DNA from: Scytalidium lignicola
Lineage: Eukaryota > Ascomycota > Leotiomycetes
Assembly: GCA_002812745.2 (NCBI GenBank)
Contig: NCSJ02000403.1
Span: 1 to 36,233 of the forward strand
Direction: 5' to 3'
Length of the DNA: 36,233 nucleotides
Positions 11,176-22,066 of the stretch are shown piece by piece. Numbering within the stretch: position 1 is the first letter of the stretch; every line of letters starts with the position of its first letter. A program made the translations under genes and the position numbers. The notes below the pieces were generated by a model. The model worked only from the letters and a program-made list of their open reading frames with translations. It did no database searches and was not told the origin of the DNA.

Positions 11176-12555
11176 CTATTCATCAGGCCGAGGTTTCGTA
11201 CAAGCTCCAGAGGTGGTGTTATACGAAGCTGAAGGATCAGGAGTAGTCGCAGACGAAAGTGGATTCCCAAGCAGCAGGCTCTTAATATCTCCAAGGTCAT
11301 TCATGTTTCTTGCAATCATGGGTATTTTCAATAAAGCCCTAAACTTAAAGTTTGGCGCGAGAATACCGCAAATGACATCGATCTCTCTATCAGCCGAGCC
11401 TCCATGCCACCACCACATATTCTTGATTAACTTTGTAAAGACGAGATAGTATGCAACGATTACCAGTGCTCTCGGTCGCCGTTCTTTTGCGGAATTTAGG
11501 ATTATCTTCGGTACATAGGAGGGCCATGTTACTATTCTTATTGAGAGGGCGTCCGAGATTCCGTCGTCTTTGAGGCTGGCATAGAGGGCGCCAAAGCTGT
11601 CCAGGGTCTTGCAATAATCCTTCAGAGCAAGAAAATCAGGATCTTGAGGTGTAATTGAGCCCAGCATATTGATTAATTCCGAGGGAACAACAGGAACGGA
11701 TTTGAGATCACTGAGAGTCCGTCGAAAGATGGGGTAAATGGAACTTTTGGAAACTCCTTCGGGTATCCAAGTCATAATCAGATCACCCATCCCACTAAAC
11801 AGCCCAAACCACGTTAGAACATTGAGTTCCTCATGAGGCGGTTCTGTTTTGCGGCACATGACGAGGAGGAGTGCAGCCATTGCTGCGATGGCTTCAGGTG
11901 CCCGGTTTATTAACTCCTGGTTGGATAGGACCTCACGGAATGCTCGAATGGCCTTCATTTGGTATATATCTGACGGTTTACAAACATCATTTATGCGTCC
12001 ATTGAGATAATCTATGTGCATCGAAGCTATCGCTAGTATCCCTCTCATTAGGAAATCGCTCTCTGATTCGAACGCAAGTTCGGGTATTCGTATTTGGAGC
12101 ACCTTCATGGTCTCACCGCCTCCTACTACGAGAGATTGATATGTGTTTGTAGAGTAATGGTGGAGGAGGCGCATATCGAACATAGTGAGAGTCCCTGATG
12201 TTGGACTTAGCGATGGCGTGAGATATGGCGGTGGGCTGCAAGAAGGGGAAGGTGTTGGAGCCCAATTTTGACTTTGATGATAAGGTAAGTGGCTTGTCCT
12301 TCTAGCTAAAACCTGAACATCTGAACCATAAGAGCTTGATGATCTCGATTCCGTATTTCCATAGACACATTGAAGATCCCGTAATGCACAAAACGTGCAG
12401 ATTGGCTGTTTCTCATCACACTTGAGGATTACTTAGATGAAAGTTTTTGGAATTATGTTACGAGCTCTTCATACCTTGATTTTCCTTGTCTTGCAACCTT
12501 TGCAGCCAGCTCTCGATTTTCGATGAGGTCGTTTGGTTGTAAACGCGACCGACAT
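11176..12555 (-). CDS. Zn2Cys6 transcription factor, Upc2/Ecm22-like type
   Basis: Two exons: 12555-12475 (27 codons) and 12420-11176, giving 441 aa. The 54-bp intron (GTATGA..CAAG) splits the zinc cluster itself between KTRKIK and CDEKQP. The joined cluster has the spacing C-X2-C-X6-C-X6-C-X2-C-X6-C with cysteines at residues 18, 21, 28, 35, 38 and 45, preceded by basic residues (KRPHRKSRAG). A Ser/Pro-rich linker follows, then the segment TMFDMRLLHHYSTNTY and an all-helical C-terminal domain. That layout is typical of the Upc2/Ecm22-like class of fungal C6 regulators, whose C-terminal domain senses a ligand. Target genes and ligand cannot be inferred. The gene faces away from ORC5 across a 522-bp shared promoter region. 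Confidence 0.92.
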
Positions 12556-12972
12556 GTTGTGAGATTCGGTTCGATATGCGTAGGTATGCGCTTGAAGGCT
12601 CAGCTCAGGGATGAGATAGGCAATGAAAGAATCAAGACGTTTGAGGTAATTTGTGAATCATAATAGACTACTTTAAATGTAGTCTCTGATATGACAAAGG
12701 AAAGGTGACAGGAAGTAGAGTAAGTTTGATTTATATGGAGTAGGCACGGCAGGAGACTTCCGGTTGAAACTTCCTCTGCAAAGACACTCGGGGATGGACG
12801 TATGATATTATTGGGCAATAGCTCTTTAAGAGGATCCTCGGTATTCTGCTATAGATTGAAAGAGTTGGTAAGCAACAATGCTATATAGGCATATATGTTA
12901 AGGCATTTAGAACGTCTTGGGCAAAGCTTGTGAATCTGAACTATGACGCCGTGGCGCTAATGGCTAGAAGTT

Positions 12973-13029
12973 TATGCCTAGACTTCAAGGCATAATATAA
13001 GTCGCGTCTCCAGATACCGCACGCGACTT
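12973..13029. promoter_or_regulatory. Two consecutive inverted repeats in the ORC5 promoter, one MCB-like
   Basis: TATGCCT (12973-12979) is mirrored by AGGCATA (12988-12994). Directly after it, AAGTCGCGT (12999-13007) is mirrored by ACGCGACTT (13021-13029). Both arms of the second repeat carry ACGCGA, one base from the MluI cell-cycle box ACGCGT bound by MBF-type factors. The block ends 48 bp before the ORC5 ATG. A cell-cycle role is inferred from position and motif. Confidence 0.5.
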
Positions 13030-13077
13030 CCATTAATTAATAGATTTTCTGGTCTATCGTAAGACGAATGTCACGGA

Positions 13078-14712
13078 ATGACCACCCTATTTGAATTGCC
13101 CAGCGAGTTAATACTCACGTCTTTGCTGTCTCAATTCCCCTGCAGAGAGCATCAGATCCGCTCCCTGGCAACTCTTCTGTCCGTAAGTATTTCCTGAGGA
13201 TGCCCACATTTTATCTTCAATTCCAATTGGTTCTGGGCTTCTCTAATGTGGATTGCTTCTGGCTAAGAGTATACTTTTAGATAAAGTCGGCGCCATGCAA
13301 GAATATTGTTATTTATGGATTGGAAGCTACCGGCAAGAGCTCGATCACGAAAGCTTTGTTGGAAGCGCTATCTTCCCCTCGATCCAATGGCATTAATGGG
13401 GACTCTGCGGGCGAGCTTACAGACATTATATCTTATGCCATAGTCAATAGCAAGGAGTGTATAACTGGGCGACATCTGCTGGAACAGGCTTTAGGAGCTG
13501 TCGCAACAGCCCTGCAATGGAGGGGGAATGTAGGTCGAGCTGAGAGCGTTTCGCAGCTGATGGCTGAGATTGGGAGACTGCTCGAGTCGACGGAGGCTTT
13601 AGATAAGCAAATTGAGGCACGACGAAGGCTGGTACTGGTTTATGATGGTATTGATCGGCAAAGGGATGCTCCACCAACTCTTCTGCCTGCTCTTGCACGA
13701 ATGGGCGAGATAGTGAGTCCCCGTTTGCTTTCATCTGCCATAGATTTGTACCCAGACCTCTAACATATTATAGATTCCAAGTATTACGACAGTTTTCATT
13801 GTCACAACCCCTCGACCGAATTTCCTACACTTCCCTGGCGCTGCCCATATTCATTTTACATCATATACCAAGACCGAGCTCCTCCAAATTATGTCTATAA
13901 TCGAGCCTACGCCACAGCTTCCCGGGGGAGCCAAAGAAACTCAAGAAGTATGGTCACGATTTTGCTCTGCTGCGTGGGACTCTCTAGCTAAACACTCGGG
14001 TCGCGATCTTCTCTCTTTCCGTTCGGTCTGCTCACGCCTCTGGCCGATATTTATTAAGCCAATCCTGGACGGCAGATATAGCCCCAAGGAGTTTAGCCGT
14101 CTCCTAGTTGCCAATCGAGCTCTCTTCCAGAATGAGGGCGTCTTGGTCCCTGGTATACTCTCAGATTCTTCCGGCAAACCAGTATCAGCCAACACAATAT
14201 CATATCCAAATACAAAGCAGCCGGGCATAGGAGCTCAGTTGCCTTATTTCTCACGGTTACTCTTGGTAGCTGCCTATCTTGCATCTTTCAATCCACCTCG
14301 CACAGACCAACTCTTATTCATGAAAGCTGCTGCTGCCAAAAGGCGAAAGAAGGGTGGTGGTACTGCGCTGACAACATCTAAGCCGGGCGTTAGTAAATCC
14401 AGGAAATTATCTCGCAAATTACTGGGACCACAAGCATTTGTTCTGGAGCGAATGCTGGCCATCTTTCATGCCATCAGGATTGATGCTGATGATCGAATGA
14501 GAAAAGGTAAAGAGGCCGTGGCTGGGAGTGTGGATATCCAGATGGCATTTGCCACCTTGGCTAGTCTGAGGTTGCTGGTTAAGGTTGGAGGTGTTAATTC
14601 AATAGATACATTGGACGGGGGAAGTAGGTGGAAGGTGGCGGTTGGGTGGGATACTGTGAGGACCATCGCCCGAAGTGTTGGCGTGGAGGCTGAGGATTAC
14701 CTTGCTGAGTAG
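13078..14712 (+). CDS. ORC5: Origin recognition complex subunit 5
   Basis: Three exons: 13078-13182, 13281-13712 and 13774-14712, with introns of 98 and 61 bp (donors GTAAGT and GTGAGT; branch CTAAC in the second), giving 491 aa. The N-terminus (MTTLFELPSELILTSLLSQF, then CREHQIRSLATLLS) matches the Orc5 start in which the protein grips its DNA and its neighbour. Walker A is GLEATGKSS at residues 48-56; the Walker B-like strand LVLVYDGID lies at 152-160. The spliced frame continues with SITTVFIVTTPRPN (sensor 1 region) and the Orc5 C-terminal domain (SRLLLVAAYLASFNPPRTD, then a basic KRRKKGG loop and LGPQAFVLERMLAIFHAI). Orc5 is an AAA+ ATPase subunit of ORC, which marks origins and loads the MCM helicase. 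Length is slightly above yeast Orc5. Confidence 0.94.
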
Positions 14713-17550
14713 GGAATTTTGTTCTTGGCATCAGCCATGGTAATTCGTGGTGGACCCATATCAGGGTCTACCACAAACATTGGATCCTCTTCGAAGGAAA
14801 GCTTAATATCTATCTATGAAGCAAGCGAAGGAGGGCTGCACAGAATATGGCGACTACATACCAAGCATGCAGTTGAGCTTGGCAGGATCCGCTAGAAGTT
14901 ACCATGTCTTTACACCTCATGGTTTATATTAACCAGCTAGGGGCTAACTCCAGAAGGCAATTGGGGATTTGTGTAAAGTGCTATGATGGGCAGCGTGTAG
15001 AAATGCTGTTACGTCAAGGGGTAATTGACTGTAGGAATCTGTGTAATTTGCCCAGGACGTTTAGATATATTGTTAATGCAACTAAAGGTTGACCGTAACT
15101 TAAAAGAGCTAGAGAATATGAAATTGAAAATAAAGGGGGTTAATGGAACACATTTATGCCTGTGTTATGTATCCGTTATGGTTTTTCTGTGTCATAGATC
15201 TGAGACGAATGCATGACTTTACTCAAAGGTAAATTTCGAGATTTGAGATAGATTGTAATATTGTTTCCTTAGTAGCAAACTTACGGAGTAATATTGCGGC
15301 ATCTGCTGATGTCTTTATCTAAAGGGCCAGAACCATGGTCTGAAGTCTTATTTAAAATAACATGACCAATGGTCAAAGATATAAGATATTATATCAAAGT
15401 TTCTAAATTTTATTTACAATCTAGGAGTTTAAAAGATTGCATACTAAAAAATGGGACATTTTAGGATAATCTTTTGCGTCAAGTAGTGCAAGTTGAAGTG
15501 GGAGAGGCACCGGAGAGCCCGGCTACATTGGATGAAGAGCCATGACATCGCGTCTCTACTTCCGCGAACACCTAATTCCAACAATTCTGACTTTCGAGAT
15601 AAATGCGCAACGACAATTTCATAGTTAATAATCTTTGACCGAGAATTCCTTGCCACGATATTACAGAGAGAGTACGTACCCCCTTGATGACTCAAATTGC
15701 AATCTCGAGTCATTAACCCCGCTACGGTACCACTTCTAAGCACCTTTGCTCTGGGAATAATGAGTTTTTGTGGTGGGTTGGGTTGGATGGATCCGGAAGC
15801 CTACACCCATCCGCCAACACCGCACGCATCGAACCATCCGAAGAAAAGGGAAATAAGATTAATTATGTGTCACCAATTATGGATGAATGGTTGATTGCCA
15901 AGCTTTTGAGAGACAGAAAGCTTGCGCGTCCTCTCGATACCACTTTCTAGATGGGATCCTGTTGGGCTTACCTGAAGCAGGGCGCGCCGGTTGTTGCGGT
16001 GTCACGATCAAGCCGGTCTTGAGACTTGGTGACTTTATTCTTAGTAAGACGATGAGAAAAGAGGGATTGTACTTGAGGGCAATGAGTCCATCTGAAGACG
16101 GAACATACGACACTCTTTTATGTGCAACGTGCGAGAGATTTTGAGGGAGTTTCGAGGGAGTTTTGAAGCCACATATAATATCGGCCACAACCTTAATTGA
16201 ACCTCGAGGTTTACAGATAAGTAACAATTAGCTAGTGGAGCTCAAGAGAGAGAGAAGGAGAAAAGGGAGAGAGCCTTAAAGTCTGCATTCAGATGCAAGC
16301 TGGAAGACTCCAATCGTGCCACGCGCGAAAGAGAGCGGGGGAAGTCCACAGCCGTGCTGGGGTGGGGCAGCACAGCTAACTACGTCGTAGCTTTTGCCTT
16401 ATTAAGGAGGTCTTGCTTGCAGGGTCTGCTTTCTTCCCTTTCGAGAAATCACCGTTCAAGGGAATGAGACTTGACAAACCCAGAGAACTGAAAGCCGCTT
16501 GGATCAGTTTAGGATCGAGCTTTAGAACTACAAACTCTGGACATTTCGCAGGGCCTGGTCCAGCGGTCTGGGGCTGATCTGGGGCAGGGCGTACAGTTTG
16601 CACAACTATTTACGGTTCGCGCCGGACGAAGCTTAATGAGCAGCAATTCAGCGTGGATGTCTGGACGCACAAGGATCGTGGCCCCAGAAGACCCCATTTC
16701 TAATGCTCCCTTGGATCAGATGAAATAGGCCTTCCTGTGTCGGCCTATTAGTGCTTAGTGCCTCTCTTTCGGTAACTGAACCGACACATCAAAGAGCATC
16801 TTACTACCGATCTAGGTGCTGCCACTCCGTACAGTAGCAACATCTAGCTGATGCCAACGGCCGTTCTGTCTCCTCCCTACGGCCGTCTAGCGCCTATTGC
16901 TTTCGGAGATGACGACGACTGCTGGGGCGCGGCTGAGGAGAGTATGCAACAATCAATTAATCTGGATCTGAATGTCTTCCTGTGCCACTGTCGGTACTTT
17001 GCTCTCGCGTGCTCGTAACACGTTGCTTGTTATTGGTCGCCGTTCTCACTTCCGTTGAGTGGCGGCTCTCTTCACGTTTAATTGACCCCCTAGTAAGCCC
17101 CGGAGAATGGCACAACATGCAGCATGCAGCTTAACTTCCTACTAAGGCTTATTTATCACATAGTTGGCTATGGTAACTTATTCAACAATATCTATATTTA
17201 GGTAAGTAGGGCGGAAAAATGATATCCCCATCCTATACCCATATAGAGTATAGCATCATGGACCGGAGACCAGCTTTCTGTCCACTATGACCTTTAGAGG
17301 TATTGGAGAGAGATTGGTTTCAGATACGTCGAATGCCTCGAATGCTCTATTTCTCCTAGGATGTGATAGGGAGTCGTCATCAGCTTCATCATCATAGCAG
17401 CAAGGTACGGTACTTAAAGCTCTTTCTTCATCGTTTTCTTCTCACTTCAGTTGCCTCTTTCTTCAACCACTCAGCCAACTAGCATCTTTTCTTCCAACCA
17501 GTTCCTATCCGTCCAGATATTTTTGGAATATTTCCTTTGCAGCCTTCAAA
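14713..17550. other. 2.8-kb region without a recognised gene; right part is the cupredoxin promoter
   Basis: Small frames exist on both strands (longest about 116 codons, minus, 15877-16227), but none has recognisable motifs, an intron pattern or family resemblance. From about 17410 to the ATG at 17551 the plus strand is strongly pyrimidine-rich (repeated CTTTCTTC, TTTTCTTCC), a feature often seen before transcription starts of well-expressed fungal genes. Confidence 0.5.
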
Positions 17551-18406
17551 ATGCGTTTCTTCACAGCTCCAATCCTTCTGGCCGGTGTTGCCCTTGCCCA
17601 AGACTATGGTGGAGGAAGCAACAACAATGCTAAGACAACTTCCACCACTGCAGCACCAGCTAGCAGTGCTGCTGCTGCTGCCAACGGTGTTCAAACTATA
17701 GTTGCTGGCCAGAGTGGACTCACATACTCGCCAAACTCGGTCACTGCTGCTGTCGGTAGCACTGTTGAGATCAGGTTCGCTGGCCCTGGCCATACTTTCA
17801 CCTCATCTTCTTTCGGCAGCCCTTGCCAAGGAAATGATTCTTCTATATTCAGTGGTATCATTGGAAGCGGAGCCTCAAGCAACATTGCCGTGAGTTTATT
17901 GTCTGGCATAGCTTCATATAGCTGTTCGTTTTGGGAGGGTTTTACTGACATAGAGGATCTGCAGACCAATGTCTTCACTATCCAAATCAATAGCACCGAC
18001 CCCATCTGGTTCTACTGCTCCGTCCCAGGCCATTGCTCAGCAGGTATGGTCGGTGTCATCAACCCACCGTAAGTATATCTTGTCCTTGATGTCTTTCCTC
18101 GTCTCTGCAAACATTCACCGTACTCACGCGGCAAAATTTAGATCCAGTGGTTCCCAGACTCTTAGTGCCTACAAAGCTGCCGCTGCTAATGCCGGAAACA
18201 CTTTTACTCCATCTGCTGTTAGAGGTGGTGTCGTCGGCCCTGCCAGAGCCGCTAATTCCGGCCCCTCTTCTACCTCTTCTACCACATCTGCTCCTACAAG
18301 TACTCCTACCACAGGCGCTGCTAGCTACTCTAGCGGATCCGTTAGCTGGGCTGCAGTCTTGATGACTGGCGTTGCTGCTTGGGGATTTGGAACTATGCTC
18401 ATGTAA
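17551..18406 (+). CDS. Extracellular serine-rich cupredoxin-domain protein, probable GPI anchor
   Basis: Proposed exons 17551-17889, 17965-18068 and 18142-18406 give 235 aa. The 73-bp second intron (GTAAGT..TTTAG) is required, because the frame otherwise stops at once. The 75-bp first one (GTGAGT, branch CTGAC, GCAG) is a multiple of three without stops, so retaining it would give 260 aa. A signal peptide is clear (MRFFTAPILLAGVALAQ). After a Ser/Thr/Ala-rich stretch, the cupredoxin domain has candidate type-1 copper ligands: His in GPGHTFTSSSF and Cys, His and Met in FYCSVPGHCSAGM. The tail is Ser/Thr-rich and ends in a hydrophobic segment (VSWAAVLMTGVAAWGFGTML) that fits a GPI attachment signal. 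Such proteins sit in the fungal cell wall or outer membrane; the function of the family is poorly known. Confidence 0.88.
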
Positions 18407-18819
18407 AGGAATTGAGTTGTCAGTGCAATGATTGAGTGGCAACAGAGCAATACCCATGGATGAACTGGTCTCGTGTGTCAAGGGAATTTGGCTTCTGGAT
18501 GTTGAAATAGATTGCCGTTTTTATTCGCATGTTCTTACTGTATAGATATTTAAATGTTGCGGTTGGATGACATAATGGATTATTGTCATGACTAAAGTCT
18601 GGCCTGATTTCAACATGAAAAATCACTTATGAACGTGTGGTAAGATCAGTGCTAGAGGTAGAATTGCTCAAACAACGGTATTGATTGAGTTATCCAAGCT
18701 CAACAATAATATTCATAAGTCATGAGTTGTAGCCTAGCATACAACGATTGATTCCACCTTGAGCTACCCCAAGTTGGTCTCACTCCTCGTTTAAGCCTTC
18801 ATGTATCCTACATCTTCCC

Positions 18820-19695
18820 TTACTTACGAGTAACAGCCTTCTCTAGGTCAGCCAGCGCTTCTCGACGCTTGAACTTCGCGTCCTGAATCACACCTGTTGA
18901 AAATTGTTAATTATTTATTCCCTGCAAACCCTGACAAATTTCACATCAATTCTTCGATTTAGACTCTTTTTATCTATTCCAACGCTATGCCACAATCTCT
19001 AACTACATATGCTCTTCAATAGTATAATAGATCGTAAAATCAAAATCGAATATTATTCAACTAATTAAATCTAACTAAAACAAAGAATGGAACTAGGGAT
19101 GAGAGAGAAAGAGAGGAGAAAAAAGGAAACGAAGAGAAGATAAAATAAAAAGAAATTAAAACATACCAGCATCAGCATCGCTCGAGAAGTTCCCAGACCA
19201 TTGCACGAAAGTATGTCCTTCGTGTTTGCCGCTCGTGATCGGGAAGCAGCGCACGGTAGACAGAACAGAAGAATAAGATAACTGCGGCTGGGCAGTGATG
19301 ACGCTGTAAGAGATATAATGGTCAATTGTCTATATTTCGATCCCTTCATGTTAGCTATGTCCAAAGAATCTCCAAAACTCTTTCGCCATTGTTCNTTTTT
19401 TTCTTTCTCCCTCTCTTTCTAATATACAAGGGAAAAGGAAGGTGTCTCCAAAGTAAGAAAAAGGGCTGCCCACCGAATACTCTTCTAATTTAACCTCCAG
19501 CACCGTCCCATCCTTAAAAGTCCACCTCACCACGTCGGTATCACTCGTCGTGCCCTTGACAAATTCGCTGCCCTTCAGCGCTGTCCAGAATCGGCTGAAG
19601 GATTCTAGCTTGATCAGGTGCCAGACGTTGGTGAAGGGTGCTTCGATGACGACGGATTCAGAGACGAAGTTTGAGGTTGGGATTTGGTGGGCCAN
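18820..19695 (-). CDS. Bet v 1-like / polyketide cyclase-like SRPBCC protein
   Basis: Three exons: 19695-19474, 19329-19167 and 18893-18820, giving 152 aa. Introns are 144 bp (donor GTGGGC, a weak site; acceptor TATAG) and 273 bp (GTATGT..CAACAG). The start codon reads NTG because base 19695 is N beside a long T run; if it is T on the plus strand, the codon is ATG and the protein starts MAHQIPTSNFVSESVVIEAP. The rest fits the fungal START/Bet v 1-like family: FTNVWHLIKLESFSRFW, TVLEVKLEEYS joined to TIDHYISYSVITAQP, then TFVQWSGNFSSDADAG joined to VIQDAKFKRREALADLEKAV. These small soluble proteins have a hydrophobic pocket for lipids or polyketides; the ligand is unknown. The long second intron is AT- and purine-rich. 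Confidence 0.86.
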
Positions 19696-19895
19696 TTTTT
19701 TTAATTTGTATTTTACGATTTCCTTTAAAGGTACTTAGAAATTTGAAGCTTTTGTTTGGTTTTATTTTTACATGTACAGTAATTAGGAAGTTGTGGTCTG
19801 ATGTTTTTATTTCGGCAGCTCAACTCTACGTAATCATTTCATCTTTGTTCCACATTCGGTTAGTAGGCATAGCCGCTTCTACTCAGGCGCTAGTC

Positions 19896-20351
19896 ACCCC
19901 GCTTTATAGCTGTCCGAAGTGGGGACATGGAGTCGATCAAGGTTCTGCTAAAGTACGGTGTCAATATAACAAGAGCAATCTGCTCGGCCTTACTATTAGC
20001 CTGAATAATCTACCTATGGTGGAACTGCACTTAAACAGTGGTGCAGATATCAACTTCTAATCAAAGGGAGGTCAAGCTCTGTTCGTCGCCGCTGCCAAGG
20101 GAGATACGCTGTTAACAGCCCTGCTGCCAGAAAAGGGCGCCAACGTCGATGCCTCGCCAACAGGATACCCACTGGCTCTTTTCATGGCCGTCTATAGAGG
20201 GGACACGGAGACGGCAAAGATTTTGCTCAAATATGGTGCCAATATCAACAAGAAACCAAGAGGGCAATCTAGTCTGGGTCGTGCGAAGGTAATTGGGAAT
20301 AAGATGCTCGCGGTGTTTATACCCGAACAAGATTGTTACGTGATGTTATAG
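19896..20351 (+). pseudogene. Ankyrin-repeat protein fragment, broken
   Basis: Translations show ankyrin-like units spread over all three frames: TPLYS near 19896, then GDMESIKVLLKYGVNI (19921 onward) in another frame, then LPMVELHLNSGADINF, which hits a TAA at 20058. The same frame continues after it with AAAKGDTLLTALL, EKGANVD and YRGDTETAKILLKYGANIN, ending at TAG 20349-20351. At least two frameshifts and one stop interrupt it, and no start or outer exons were found. It begins about 200 bp upstream of the start of the divergent SRPBCC gene. It is most likely a relic of one of the many fungal ankyrin genes. Confidence 0.75.
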
Positions 20352-20870
20352 TTTATAGTGATGAGTTGAAGAGAAAAAAAATGGCTATCAAAGCAAGGGC
20401 CTAATATAGGGCTGACGTCTTTCTTTTGTTCATATCATTAGTGGAATTTTTAAAATTTAAAATTTAATACTCTGATTTGGGACTATTTTGCATGCACGAC
20501 TAAATCAGTTGTTGGCACCATGAAGAATTGTACATCCACATCACGAATATCCCATAGTTATTATATCATTCCAATGAAGCACATTTTACAGATTTTGGAA
20601 AGTCAGTAATGACAAGAAACTACTGTGACGTATTCCTGAGTGAATAAAGAATCCATGCGGATTAACATGCTTCTGTTTTTGAGGCCGACAAAGTAAAAGG
20701 AGTAGTAACATACATGCAGGCTATGCTACCGAAGTAAGAGTAGAAGACATATATATAAATTGTCCATTTCGAATTAATAAGTGTCGGTTCACCTGTAGCA
20801 CGTAGTACGGTACGTAATATACGTAATATACTGTTGTGCTATTCCATGGTTGTTCTCCTTCGAAAAGGGG

Positions 20871-20912
20871 GTGGGAGTGGTGCGAAGCTGTAAGAGCTTC
20901 GCTCGCTCCCAC
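20871..20912. repeat. Two-segment hairpin with 15 paired bases
   Basis: GTGGGAG (20871-20877) pairs with CTCCCAC (20906-20912), and GCGAAGCT (20882-20889) pairs with AGCTTCGC (20895-20902). There is a 5-bp loop and a 4/3-base internal bulge. It lies in GC-richer DNA within an AT-rich interval and may be the relic of a small inverted-repeat transposon or a structured RNA end. Confidence 0.55.
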
Positions 20913-20937
20913 TACCTAATCAGGACTAGTCCACATG

Positions 20938-20956
20938 GCACGTGAGTATCACGTGC
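20938..20956. promoter_or_regulatory. Palindrome holding two CACGTG boxes
   Basis: GCACGTGA and TCACGTGC are exact inverted repeats separated by 3 bp. The two CACGTG cores start 11 bp apart, about one helical turn, which would place two bHLH dimers on the same DNA face. The nearest downstream gene is the amino acid permease, 1.1 kb away. Confidence 0.45.
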
Positions 20957-22066
20957 ACGTAACCAATATATTACTCTCAACACTAATAATTAAAAATTAT
21001 TACAAAAAAAGGGGGTACGAGATTTTAGTACTAGACGGCTGATTCTTAGACGAGATATATACTAATAAGATGTTTGACATAACTTAGTTGAATATAATTA
21101 CAAGATGAAATGATTTTTTCTTTCTCAATTCTCTTCTTCTGGCTACCGTTACACCATTCCAATAGTTAGGTCAAGCTTAATCTAAGGTAATTAGACAAAA
21201 GTGGGAGAATTGGTTAATAAGTCACTAATTAAAAGACAGAATCAGTGGACCCCTAAAGCCTCCGTGAGAACTCTGCGATAGAACCAAATTACAATAGTCT
21301 TATCTAGTTTTTGCGCTTTTCCTTGTTGGAATTTATATATGTTCCGGTCTATATATATCATACCTTGAAGAGAAAGTATTGGGCGAAATATTGGCCGTGG
21401 AGTGCTTACGTTTGCACGCCACAATGCGGAATCGGAAGGTTTGTGATTTCTCAGATGGTACCTGCATTACCTTGTATCCTGCACTGATAATTGAAAGGCA
21501 AATACCATATGCACCTCACTTCCTGGAAAGCAATAAAGTTAGAGCTAATAATCCTTGGTTTACCATGTGCTGTTCCGTCGCGTTGAGTTGGTTGAATAAT
21601 TAGAGTATCTCTCAGAGAGAGGTACTGTAATACCGGGCAGAGATAATCAAAGGCCGGGTGAGTAGTTACCAGTAAGGATGTTTGAGCTGGCTCTGTTAGC
21701 ACAAGTACGACTAGCTATCCCACTTTCAGAGTGAATCGAGTTGCCCGTCGCCGTCTTTCTCTCCCACTTCTGACCTTCGACGGCCAAAGTCCACCTTCCT
21801 TATTAGCATTTCTGACATGACCATCAGCGGTAATACGCTTGAACTAGGATCGAGACATGCGGAATCTCGCTCGGGTCTACCAAGACCATCAAGGCTAAAC
21901 TATGTGCTAGTCAGCACTACCAGCAATTGTCCTAACCTAGCAGAATGGGGCCCGAGTAGAGGATGGGCATACATAAAAGCTTGCACCCAGCTCTAAAGCC
22001 TTGGGAAGGGCCATCCTTCAGCTCTGAGCAGGGTTCTCCAGAAGTCCAGCAATCGCTCCTGCCACA

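Larger units (their letters stand above)
20352..22066. other. Intergenic region upstream of the permease, with palindromic elements
   Basis: No gene is seen. Part is very AT-rich (20980-21240). The notable content is a long hairpin and a double E-box palindrome, listed separately. An AGATAA at 21641-21646 matches the GATA-factor core HGATAR used in fungal nitrogen control; a single site is weak evidence. Confidence 0.55.

Noticed and set aside
15877..16227. 116-codon minus-strand frame (and an 85-codon plus-strand frame over it)
   Set aside because: No motifs, no family resemblance, no intron signals; the frames overlap on opposite strands.
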